Positions 1 through 5,984 of a DNA stretch of 6,325 nt are shown one piece after another. Position numbers and translations under genes: made by a program. Numbering within the stretch: the first letter of the stretch is position 1; every line of letters begins with the position of its first letter. The stretch is taken from contig JAEEML010000154.1 of NCBI GenBank assembly GCA_016283195.1, forward strand, positions 1-6,325. The letters run 5' to 3'. A model generated the notes under the pieces. That model saw only the letters and a list, made by a program, of their open reading frames with translations, made no database searches and was not told the origin of the DNA. This DNA is from Deltaproteobacteria bacterium. GTDB taxonomy: Bacteria > JAEEML01.

Positions 1-1
1 C

Positions 2-670
2 CTCGCCAACTATTTTGGCGGCGTGGAAGGCTTAAAAGGCCGCAAAATCGCCATGACCTGGGCCTATAGCCCCTCTTACGGCAAGCCGCTCTCCGTGCCC
101 CAGGGCATCATCACTTTGATGACCCGCTTTGGTATGGAAGTTACTTTGGCCCACCCCGAGGGCTATGACCTCATGCCCCACACCATCGACATTGCCAAAA
201 AGAATGCCAAAGCCAGCGGCGGCAAGTTCACCGTGGTAAACAGCATGGAAAAGGCCTTTAAAGATGCCGATATCGTCTATCCCAAGAGCTGGGCACCCTT
301 CTCCATCATGGAAGAGCGCACCGTGCTTTTGAACAACAAAGATAATGACGGCCTTAAAGAGCTGGAAAAGAAGTGCCTGGCCAACAATGCCAAGTTCAAA
401 AATTGGGAATGCACCGAAGAGCTGATGAAAAAGACCGCCGACGGCGAAGCTCTCTATATGCACTGCCTGCCGGCCGATATCACCGGCGTCTCCTGCAAAG
501 AGGGCGAAGTGGCGGCCAGCGTTTTTGAAAAATACCGCCTTGACACCTATGCCGAAGCTGGCCACAAGCCCTATATCATCGCCGCTATGATCCTGCTCTG
601 CCGCTTCCGCGACCCAGCTGCTGTGCTCGATGCTCTGCGCCGCAATGCCATCCCGCGCATTGGCCTCTAA
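2..670 (+). CDS. ygeW: YgeW-family knotted carbamoyltransferase, C-terminal part (5' end outside window)
   Basis: Member of the aspartate/ornithine carbamoyltransferase superfamily, YgeW branch. The reading frame is open to the left edge, and the residues before the first possible GTG (position 23) still align with remembered E. coli YgeW (LANYFGG against LREHFGS). The true start is therefore upstream, and the GTG at 23 is not a start. About 222 residues are visible, a little over half of the roughly 396-residue family length. The carbamoyl-phosphate STRTR-type motif would lie in the missing N-terminal part. Seen here: the near-invariant stretch KIAMTWAYSPSYGKPLSVPQ just after the left edge, the DADIVYPKSWAP segment (about 262-298), and the superfamily HCLP motif at 461-472 followed by ADITGVSCKEGEV. 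In known genomes ygeW sits with ygeX, ygeY, ssnA, hyuA and xdh genes for anaerobic purine/urate degradation. None of these is visible here. The exact second substrate of the family is not settled from this sequence. Family assignment is very secure. Confidence 0.95.
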   Translation, partial: LANYFGGVEGLKGRKIAMTWAYSPSYGKPLSVPQGIITLMTRFGMEVTLAHPEGYDLMPHTIDIAKKNAKASGGKFTVVNSMEKAFKDADIVYPKSWAPFSIMEERTVLLNNKDNDGLKELEKKCLANNAKFKNWECTEELMKKTADGEALYMHCLPADITGVSCKEGEVAASVFEKYRLDTYAEAGHKPYIIAAMILLCRFRDPAAVLDALRRNAIPRIGL

Positions 671-689
671 GTTTTAATTTCTACCTGCC

Positions 690-719
690 TTGATATTTTG
701 CACAGCCGCATAAAATAAT
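690..719 (+). promoter_or_regulatory. Candidate sigma-70-type promoter for the 457-residue protein gene
   Basis: TTGATA at 690-695 matches five of six bases of the -35 consensus. Eighteen bases downstream, AATAAT at 714-719 matches five of six of the -10 consensus; an overlapping TAAAAT at 711-716 would give a 15-base spacer. The first base of the preferred -10 is not the usual T. The placement makes sense, because a transcript would begin about 80 bases before the ATG at 808 and include most of the leader. No other pair in the gap scores better by eye. TATAAG at 740-745 is a good -10 but has no -35 partner. In AT-rich intergenic DNA such matches arise by chance, so this is tentative. Confidence 0.3.
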
Positions 720-790
720 GTTACAAAAAATAAGCATCCTATAAGCACAGTTGGCGATAAACTTACGCGTAGCTTTTATGCTGCTTTTTT
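704..790 (+). promoter_or_regulatory. Long inverted repeat with T-run in the ygeW/457-aa gene gap; possible terminator or leader structure
   Basis: AGCCGCATAAAA (704-715) is the reverse complement of TTTTATGCTGCT (774-785) at 11 of 12 positions, with eight uninterrupted pairs (708-715 with 774-781). The arms enclose a 58-base loop, and the 3' arm runs into six T residues (785-790). This could act as a late terminator for ygeW, or as a structure in the 5' leader of the next gene. Its 3' arm overlaps a second short hairpin, CTGC-TTTTTT-GCAG (781-794), so the two cannot form together. The second hairpin ends three bases before the Shine-Dalgarno core of the 457-residue gene. The pairing is seen directly; any regulatory role is inference. 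Confidence 0.35.
730..747 (+). repeat. Direct repeat ATAAGCA x2, 11-bp period
   Basis: ATAAGCA occurs at 730-736 and again at 741-747, so the copies start 11 bp apart, close to one helical turn, with four bases between them. They lie in the loop of the inverted repeat and downstream of the candidate promoter. The spacing is what a dimeric regulator binding one DNA face in tandem would use, but seven-base repeats in AT-rich gaps also occur by chance. Confidence 0.4.
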
Positions 791-796
791 GCAGAT

Positions 797-801
797 GAGG
801 T
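797..801 (+). promoter_or_regulatory. Shine-Dalgarno site fixing the start at 808
   Basis: GAGGT lies six bases before the ATG at 808. An in-frame TGA at 796-798 immediately precedes and overlaps it, so the reading frame cannot be extended upstream of this start. Together the site and the stop fix the N-terminus. Confidence 0.7.
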
Positions 802-807
802 TTTGCT

Positions 808-2181
808 ATGAGTGCCATTAACGCTATTAATAATAATGCTTTTACTTTAAATAATAACGTGGCTTTAGCCGAGCCGCTAGCAAACGAAGAGGCCCCTATC
901 AAAGAGGCTAAGACGCCGCTTGGCCAAAAACCGGTAGCCAGTAACAGCTGGGGCACCGATACTTACGATAATAAGATAAATCCCCTCTCGGCTGAAGCGC
1001 GTAACATAGCCGCCGACGAGCACCAAACATATAATCTTAACGGTGGCTTCAGCGCTACCAGAACGCGCTCTTCTATCGGCCATGATGATGCTTATTTTAA
1101 AACATTGGCCCCGGTTAATAGCCCAGCTGTAAATAATGGCGATTTTGGCGGCTATGATGTCCATATCGATGGCTCCAGCACCAAAGTTGCTACCCACGGT
1201 GGGCAGGAGCTTGGCGACTATATCAGCGGCATTTCTGTACGGGAGGGCTCTTTAATTGGCAGTGACAAGGCCGGCGCGGCTTTTTCCAATGGTATATCCT
1301 GGAATAATGAAGCGCTTTCTGCCGCTATTCGCCTAAATAGCTTTATGCTTGACGGGCGTTATAACTTTCGCCCCGGTGAGGAGAGCGGCGCTTTAAGCAG
1401 CAACATGGGGACTCTTGGCGGCTCCGGTTTTGGCTCTTTGCGCTATTTATTTGCCAAGAACCGCCTTTTGCAAGGTACCATCGGCTTTACCGCCGGCAGA
1501 GCTCCGAATCTCGGCAGCGAGGGCACAACAGTTTTGGCCTTGGGTGGCCATGTTAACAGCCACATTTTTGACCATTCATTTTTAGATGATAGCCTGCGCC
1601 TCTCCATTGATGCCCAGAGCAAAATGTCCCTGCCGCTTTTAAGCCCTAATCCCGGCACCAATGTTCTTAACAATATGACACTAAATTCTTTGGTTACCGT
1701 CGGCGCGGAGTTTGATTTATCCTCTAGTGTTACTTTGGGCGCCAAATACAGCGAAAATTATGATCCGCTTCACGGCTTAAAACATCTCGCCACTCCCGGG
1801 GCCGGCCTGCTTAATACGCCCATTAGCCGCTTTGCCGAAGTATCGGCTGCTTACGGCCGGGAAAATTTTGATGTGGCAGCCAATATCTATGTGCCGGTTT
1901 CCATTTATGACAGCGCCTTTTCAGATAATGTAACCTGGAATGTGCAAAGCGGCTATGGCTTTGATGTGCTGGACGGGCTTTTCCATGCCGGTGTTTCGGC
2001 TTCGGTGAGCGGCCATTTTGCTGCCGCCCCCGTCTCCAAAGTGAGCGGTAATTTGCATTTTGGCCCGCTTAGTGCCGGGGCTTTTGTTTCCGGTATTGAT
2101 AGCGGCAAGCTCTCGGTTGGCTTTAATGCCTCTTTAAGCCTCTCCGCCGCCTCGTTAGTGGCTCTTTGGGGCCTCAAATAA
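808..2181 (+). CDS. Unrecognised 457-aa cysteine-free protein, probably beta-rich and possibly an outer-membrane/surface barrel
   Basis: I do not recognise this protein. The start has a Shine-Dalgarno site and an in-frame stop just upstream. The N-terminus (MSAINAINNNAFTLNNNVAL) is Asn-rich with no positively charged n-region or hydrophobic core, so there is no Sec signal peptide; it looks more like the polar N-terminus of flagellin or type III-exported proteins. Residues about 22-165 are polar, rich in Gly, Asn, Ser and Asp, and low in predicted structure. From about 169 to 450 many 9-12 residue segments alternate polar and apolar residues and end in short Gly/Asn/Asp turns (for example around 219-230, 262-272, 294-314, 341-362, 374-386, 411-428 and 434-446), as in beta-barrels. 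There are no cysteines and no long hydrophobic helix. The C-terminus (ALWGLK) lacks the usual terminal aromatic residue of BamA substrates. It is probably transcribed alone and converges with the dehydrogenase gene. That it is a gene is very likely; the barrel idea is inference. Confidence 0.85.
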   Translation: MSAINAINNNAFTLNNNVALAEPLANEEAPIKEAKTPLGQKPVASNSWGTDTYDNKINPLSAEARNIAADEHQTYNLNGGFSATRTRSSIGHDDAYFKTLAPVNSPAVNNGDFGGYDVHIDGSSTKVATHGGQELGDYISGISVREGSLIGSDKAGAAFSNGISWNNEALSAAIRLNSFMLDGRYNFRPGEESGALSSNMGTLGGSGFGSLRYLFAKNRLLQGTIGFTAGRAPNLGSEGTTVLALGGHVNSHIFDHSFLDDSLRLSIDAQSKMSLPLLSPNPGTNVLNNMTLNSLVTVGAEFDLSSSVTLGAKYSENYDPLHGLKHLATPGAGLLNTPISRFAEVSAAYGRENFDVAANIYVPVSIYDSAFSDNVTWNVQSGYGFDVLDGLFHAGVSASVSGHFAAAPVSKVSGNLHFGPLSAGAFVSGIDSGKLSVGFNASLSLSAASLVALWGLK

Positions 2182-2196
2182 TAATCTTCGCATATA

Positions 2197-2237
2197 CTGC
2201 AGATAAACCAGGTTTCAAGTCGCAGAATTTAAATTTT
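2197..2237. terminator. Weak candidate bidirectional terminator in the convergent gap
   Basis: The 54-bp gap between the two convergent genes (2182-2235) holds a nested, imperfect palindrome. CTGC (2197-2200) pairs with GCAG (2222-2225), and AAACC (2205-2209) pairs with GGTTT (2211-2215) around a single central base. It is followed on the plus strand by the AT-rich AATTTAAATTTT (2226-2237), whose end overlaps the dehydrogenase stop codon. The stems are short and no clean T-tract follows on the minus strand, so this is a poor intrinsic terminator. It is listed because nothing better exists where two transcripts must end. Confidence 0.25.
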
Positions 2238-3549
2238 AGGCTTTATATACATTGTCCAGTTTGGGGCAGACGCCTCTGGTATCCACCACCAATTGGGCTT
2301 TTTGGGCGAGCTCCGCATAGTCGATGCCGTCGTGCGCGGTAGCGATGATTACCAGGTCATATTGGCCGATATTTTCCAAAGATTCGCTCTTTTCGCCGGC
2401 AAAATGGGCATATTCGCGTGTTTTGCCCACTTCGGGGATAAAGCTATCGGCATAGCGCACCTTGGCTCCCTTTTCGAGGAGCTTGGTCCAAATGACAAAA
2501 GTGGGGCTTTCGCGGTAATCATCCACATTTTTCTTATAAGCAAGGCCAAGGATGAGTACTTTTGCCCCCTTTAAAGCTTTACCCTGATCGTTTAGAGCGT
2601 CCATGGAGCGGGCAATGACATAATCGGGCATCGCGGTATTTATTTCGCCGGCCAGCTCAATAAAGCGGGTGGAAAGGCCAAATTCCCGCGCTTTCCAGGT
2701 GAGGTAAAAGGGGTCAATAGGGATGCAGTGGCCGCCAAGGCCCGGCCCCGGGTAAAAGGGCATAAAGCCAAAAGGCTTGGTGCTGGCGGCAGCAATGACT
2801 TCCCAAATATCAATGTTCATGCGCTGAAAGAGCACCTTTAGCTCATTGACCATGGCGATATTGATGCAGCGGAAGATATTTTCGAGTAATTTGGCTGATT
2901 CTGCTGCTTCGGCCGAGGAGACAGGCACGGTGCGAATAATAATCTCATCATAGAGCGCTTTAGCTACTTTAAGGCTGCTTGCTGTCACGCCGCCCACCAC
3001 TTTGGGAATGGTGGTGGTGCAAAATTGGCCGTTATTGGGATCTTCGCGCTCCGGCGAAAAGGCCGCCCAAAAATCACGATCAAGCTTAAGGCCGGATTTC
3101 TTTTCCAAAATTGGCACTACCACCTCACGGGTGGTGCCGGGGTAAGTAGTAGACTCCAACACTATGAGCTGATCTTTGTGGATATGCGGAGCAATGGACT
3201 CCGCTGAGCCGACAATATAAGAGACATCGGGCTCTCTTTGGTGCGTAAGCGGCGTGGGCACGCAGATGATGAGAGCATCAGCTTCTTTGGCCAGTGAAAA
3301 ATCACTGGTGGCCTTAAAAGTGCCGCTGTTTACCGCTTTGGCTACGCGCTCTGCCGGAATATGCTTAATGAGCGAATGACCGCTCATGATGGTATTTACC
3401 GTGCGCTCTGATATATCAAAGCCAATGACTTTGAAGGATTTTTCGGCAAAAGAGAGAGCGAGCGGCAAGCCTACATAGCCAAGGCCGATAACACCGACTA
3501 CCGCCTCTTTGGCTGTTACCTTGCTGATAAAGAGGGAGACATCAGCCAT
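2236..3549 (-). CDS. wbpA: UDP-sugar 6-dehydrogenase, WbpA-like (UDP-N-acetylglucosamine 6-dehydrogenase)
   Basis: Cytoplasmic NAD-dependent enzyme of the UDP-glucose/GDP-mannose dehydrogenase family. It oxidises C6 of a UDP-hexose twice to the uronic acid, most likely UDP-GlcNAc to UDP-GlcNAcA, feeding surface polysaccharide or O-antigen synthesis. At 437 residues it is almost the length of P. aeruginosa WbpA and matches it closely from memory. N-terminal Rossmann domain with GLGYVG at residues 22-27; CVPTP at 96-100; ESTTYPG at 132-138; SPERED at 165-170; conserved Lys220 in AKLLEN; catalytic Cys275 in GGHCIPIDP; C-terminal UDP-binding domain with LAYKKNVDDYRESP at 336-349 and DTRG at 423-426. 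All key residues are intact. The ATG has GGAGG nine bases upstream. It begins 31 bp after the subunit K stop with no evident terminator, so it is probably co-transcribed with the ATPase genes, an unusual partner. Substrate could instead be UDP-ManNAc (WecC type), but the sequence favours WbpA. Confidence 0.93.
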   Translation of the reverse strand: MADVSLFISKVTAKEAVVGVIGLGYVGLPLALSFAEKSFKVIGFDISERTVNTIMSGHSLIKHIPAERVAKAVNSGTFKATSDFSLAKEADALIICVPTPLTHQREPDVSYIVGSAESIAPHIHKDQLIVLESTTYPGTTREVVVPILEKKSGLKLDRDFWAAFSPEREDPNNGQFCTTTIPKVVGGVTASSLKVAKALYDEIIIRTVPVSSAEAAESAKLLENIFRCINIAMVNELKVLFQRMNIDIWEVIAAASTKPFGFMPFYPGPGLGGHCIPIDPFYLTWKAREFGLSTRFIELAGEINTAMPDYVIARSMDALNDQGKALKGAKVLILGLAYKKNVDDYRESPTFVIWTKLLEKGAKVRYADSFIPEVGKTREYAHFAGEKSESLENIGQYDLVIIATAHDGIDYAELAQKAQLVVDTRGVCPKLDNVYKA

Positions 3550-3580
3550 TTTTTAGCTCCTCCCAGAGCCAATGGGCTTT

Positions 3581-4039
3581 TTATTTGCCTAAAAGGCCAA
3601 TCATCATGATGCTGGCAACGAGCGAGAGAATGGCGTAAAATTCCGGGAAGGCCGCCAAAATCAGCGTGTTACCAAAAGCTTTGTCGTTACCGCTGCCATA
3701 GGTGGCAATACCGGCGGCGCATACTTTGCCCTGATAAATACCGGAAATAAAGCAGGCAAGGCCAATAGCGAGACCGGCAGCAAAAACTACAGCGGCTTTA
3801 TAAGGGCTCATGGTGCTGGTTACTTCGCCGCTAAACATCATAAAAGCTACGAAGCCGTAAATACCCTGGGTAGCCGGCATGGAGGAGAGGATCATACCTT
3901 TACCAAAGTCGTTTGGCCGTTTTTTGATCATGCCCATAACTGCCTGACCGGCAACAGAGAGCCCCCAGGCCGAACCGGCACCGGCAAGACCCACCATAAG
4001 ACCCAAACCTGCGATTGCCAAAATACTCATTTCACTCAT
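3581..4039 (-). CDS. ntpK: V/A-type ATPase subunit K (c-ring proteolipid, double hairpin)
   Basis: Membrane rotor-ring subunit that carries the transported ion past subunit I. Its 152 residues form four transmembrane helices (roughly 5-33, 45-70, 80-108 and 122-150), two fused hairpins, like the 156-residue Enterococcus hirae NtpK. Residues corresponding to the E. hirae Na+ site are present: Thr57 and Gln58 in PATQGIY, Gln103 in GIYQGKV and the essential Glu133 in FPEFYAIL, plus Tyr61, which in E. hirae hydrogen-bonds the glutamate. The E. hirae leucine that gives a backbone carbonyl is Met54 here. The first hairpin has Gln58 where the second has Glu133, so there is one carboxylate per four helices. 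The start at 4039 has AGGAGG eight bases upstream; the Met at codon 4 is less well placed. The gene follows subunit I by 19 bp. Gene identity is secure; Na+ specificity is inferred from homology. Confidence 0.95.
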   Translation of the reverse strand: MSEMSILAIAGLGLMVGLAGAGSAWGLSVAGQAVMGMIKKRPNDFGKGMILSSMPATQGIYGFVAFMMFSGEVTSTMSPYKAAVVFAAGLAIGLACFISGIYQGKVCAAGIATYGSGNDKAFGNTLILAAFPEFYAILSLVASIMMIGLLGK

Positions 4040-4047
4040 TTTTTTAA

Positions 4048-4053
4048 CCTCCT
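4048..4053 (-). promoter_or_regulatory. Strong Shine-Dalgarno site for subunit K
   Basis: AGGAGG on the minus strand, eight bases before the ATG at 4039 and five bases after the subunit I stop. It selects the first Met over the in-frame Met three codons later. A full consensus site fits the need for many copies of the ring subunit relative to the other membrane subunits, though the other genes here also have good sites. Confidence 0.8.
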
Positions 4054-4058
4054 ACGGT

Positions 4059-5984
4059 TTATCCTTTTTTAGTTATAGAGCTCAAAGAGAGGGGCTGATA
4101 AGGCTCGCCGCCTCCCGTAAAGCCAAGGTTTTTGTAAAATTCCACAAAAGTAAGACGCAGCGGATGCACAACGCTACTCACCAGCGAGAGGGCAAAGTTG
4201 ATGGCATGGCCAAGTAGCATGATGAGCACAGTAAAGATAGCAAGCGGTGTAGCCCAATCGGCAGCGCCGCTTTCATTGGTAATGATTTTGAGGGCCAAAT
4301 CATTAAACGAAGCGCCCACGAGTCCGCTCCCGAGCCCCAGAGCAAAGAGGCGGATATAAGAGAGCAAATCGCCCATTATGCCGGTAATAAAGCTATATAG
4401 GTCGTAAAGACCAATAGCCGGGCGGATAAAGATGCTCTTCTCCGGTGAGCCGAAGAAGAGTAGCAAAAAGATGCCGGCAAAAGTAAGGGCCATGCCCAGC
4501 CAGTCGGGGCCAAGAGTTAGAATCCAGCCCAAGGGATAGCGCTCGCCCAGCGAGAAATCGGCCCAGCCCATATTCAGGAAATTAACTTTGGCAGCCCAAA
4601 TGAGCGCGCCCACAAACATCAAAAGAGAGGAGAGAGGGCGGAGGGCATAGATGGGGCCATTTAGACGCCAGCTATTTACCATATTGATGATCATGCCCAA
4701 AGAGAGTTGCAAAAAGCCGCAGAGGAGGGCAAAACTCATGGCAGGATAAACCATGATGCCGCCCTTTTTGTAAGAGGCGAGCGGCGGCAAGATTTCTACA
4801 TTTGGCAAAAGAGCGCCCTCTGTCCCCGGCCCGCCAAAGAGAGTAGCGCCGAAGAAAGTATTGAGCAAAAAGCCCGAAGCCAAAGTAGCTAGGCCCAAAA
4901 CGCCAACGAGCCCCACCATGGAGCGCATATTTTTCGGGGCTTTAAAGAGCGCAATAAGCGCAGCCAGGCAAATGAGAGCGCCGTAGCCCACATCGCCCAA
5001 ACAAACACCGAAAAAGAGCGTAAAGAAGGGGGCCAAAAAGGGCGTGGTCTCCACTTCGTGATAATCGGGCAATTGGTAAATCTCGGTAATGGGCAAAAAG
5101 AGGCGATTAAAGTGGTTATTTTTAAACTTAATCGGCGCTGCTTCGCCCTCTTCGACAGCCGAAATTTCATAATAGATATTTTTACTGGCCAAAAAGGCGC
5201 TCAGCTCTTTTTCGGCGGCGGCCGGGAAAAAGCCTTTTAGGGCCAAAACCTGCCCATCAAGGCAAGAGGCCAGGTCGGCTTTAGCGGCGTCAAAGCCCAA
5301 TTTATCGCTTAGAAGCGCAGCATAACGTGTAAGATGGGCGGCGTTCTTAGCAAAAGAAGCAATTTCCTGCTCTACCTTCTCCCGCTCACTACTAAGCGCT
5401 TTTTCTCTTTCTTTAAGAGTAGCGGCATCATCTTTGGGCAAGTACACATGCTCCGCCAGCGGCAGAGCTTCCGGCGGCAAGGTGGAAACAATATAAGTAA
5501 GACCGCCCCGGCTGGTTATCTCGGTAAAAAGCGCCTCCCCGGCATCAACATTTTTTAGGAGTTCGGCGCGCAAAATGTAAAAATTAAGGCCGAGGCCGGC
5601 GGCGGCCAGTTTAGCTATAATTTCCGGGTTATAACTGCCCCAGGGCTCTATGGACGCTAAGTCCTTTTTAACCGCGATAAGCTCGTTATCCAGGCGATTT
5701 AATTCTGCTTTTAGCTTGCTAAAAGTAGTGATTAAATCTTTATAAAAAGCTAAATCTTCTTTAGCTTCCGGCAAATTATCCAGATCTTTGGCGCTCAGCG
5801 GCGGGAGCTCTTTTAAAACCTGCTGCACCTCTTTTAAAGAGGCACTGGTGGCTAAAAGATCACTCTTTTCGCCTTTAGCGAGTTCTTCCACATGGACCAG
5901 CCCCAATTTTTGCAAACCGCTTAGCACTTCGTCGCGATCGCTACAGTGCAGAAGCATGAGGAGCTTTTTCATGGTGACAATCAT
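4059..5984 (-). CDS. ntpI: V/A-type ATPase subunit I (a-subunit/stator with ion half-channels)
   Basis: Membrane stator subunit of the A/V-type ATPase; it forms the ion half-channels against the K ring and links to the peripheral stalks. Its 641 residues are within the family range. N-terminal cytoplasmic arm, about 1-310: opens with the typical MIVTMKKLLML, then alternating alpha/beta lobes and charged coiled-coil stretches around 75-112 and 185-215. The C-terminal part has seven or eight membrane segments from about 316. Motifs seen: FFGVCLGDVGYG at 324-335; LLSYIRLFALGL at 540-551, where Arg545 corresponds to the essential channel arginine (yeast Vph1 Arg735); GHAINFALS at 592-600; and HPLRLTFVEFYKNLGF at 607-622, where Arg610 matches the second conserved arginine. 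The ATG overlaps the subunit D stop (ATGA, 5981-5984), implying translational coupling, and AGGAGG sits seven bases upstream at 5992-5997, inside subunit D. Nothing appears truncated. Confidence 0.96.
   Translation of the reverse strand: MIVTMKKLLMLLHCSDRDEVLSGLQKLGLVHVEELAKGEKSDLLATSASLKEVQQVLKELPPLSAKDLDNLPEAKEDLAFYKDLITTFSKLKAELNRLDNELIAVKKDLASIEPWGSYNPEIIAKLAAAGLGLNFYILRAELLKNVDAGEALFTEITSRGGLTYIVSTLPPEALPLAEHVYLPKDDAATLKEREKALSSEREKVEQEIASFAKNAAHLTRYAALLSDKLGFDAAKADLASCLDGQVLALKGFFPAAAEKELSAFLASKNIYYEISAVEEGEAAPIKFKNNHFNRLFLPITEIYQLPDYHEVETTPFLAPFFTLFFGVCLGDVGYGALICLAALIALFKAPKNMRSMVGLVGVLGLATLASGFLLNTFFGATLFGGPGTEGALLPNVEILPPLASYKKGGIMVYPAMSFALLCGFLQLSLGMIINMVNSWRLNGPIYALRPLSSLLMFVGALIWAAKVNFLNMGWADFSLGERYPLGWILTLGPDWLGMALTFAGIFLLLFFGSPEKSIFIRPAIGLYDLYSFITGIMGDLLSYIRLFALGLGSGLVGASFNDLALKIITNESGAADWATPLAIFTVLIMLLGHAINFALSLVSSVVHPLRLTFVEFYKNLGFTGGGEPYQPLSLSSITKKG

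Noticed and set aside
32-565. Minus-strand open frame of 177 codons opposite ygeW
   Set aside because: Lies wholly within the well-matched YgeW coding region; its translation resembles no family and reflects codon bias of the real gene.
796-798. TGA recoded as an amino acid, joining the hydrophobic leader to the 457-aa protein
   Set aside because: Subunit D ends at TGA with a normal ATGA overlap, a Shine-Dalgarno site serves the downstream ATG, and no selenocysteine-type element was apparent.
681-956. Minus-strand frame covering the gap and the start of the 457-aa gene, with a hydrophobic stretch
   Set aside because: Overlaps a start fixed by a Shine-Dalgarno site on the other strand. The hydrophobic run is the complement of polar codons, and no convincing ribosome site precedes it.
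877-1197. Minus-strand frame of 106 codons inside the 457-aa gene
   Set aside because: Shadow of the plus-strand gene. The plus frame is open for 457 codons with a fixed start, which is stronger evidence.
3550-3580. AGCC-CATT-GGCT mini-hairpin between subunit K and the dehydrogenase
   Set aside because: Only four base pairs and no T-run before the Shine-Dalgarno site, so it is not a believable terminator.
4889-5170. Second minus-strand frame inside subunit I
   Set aside because: Out of frame with a full-length, motif-complete subunit I; its residues are a frame-shifted echo of that gene and not a frameshift break.
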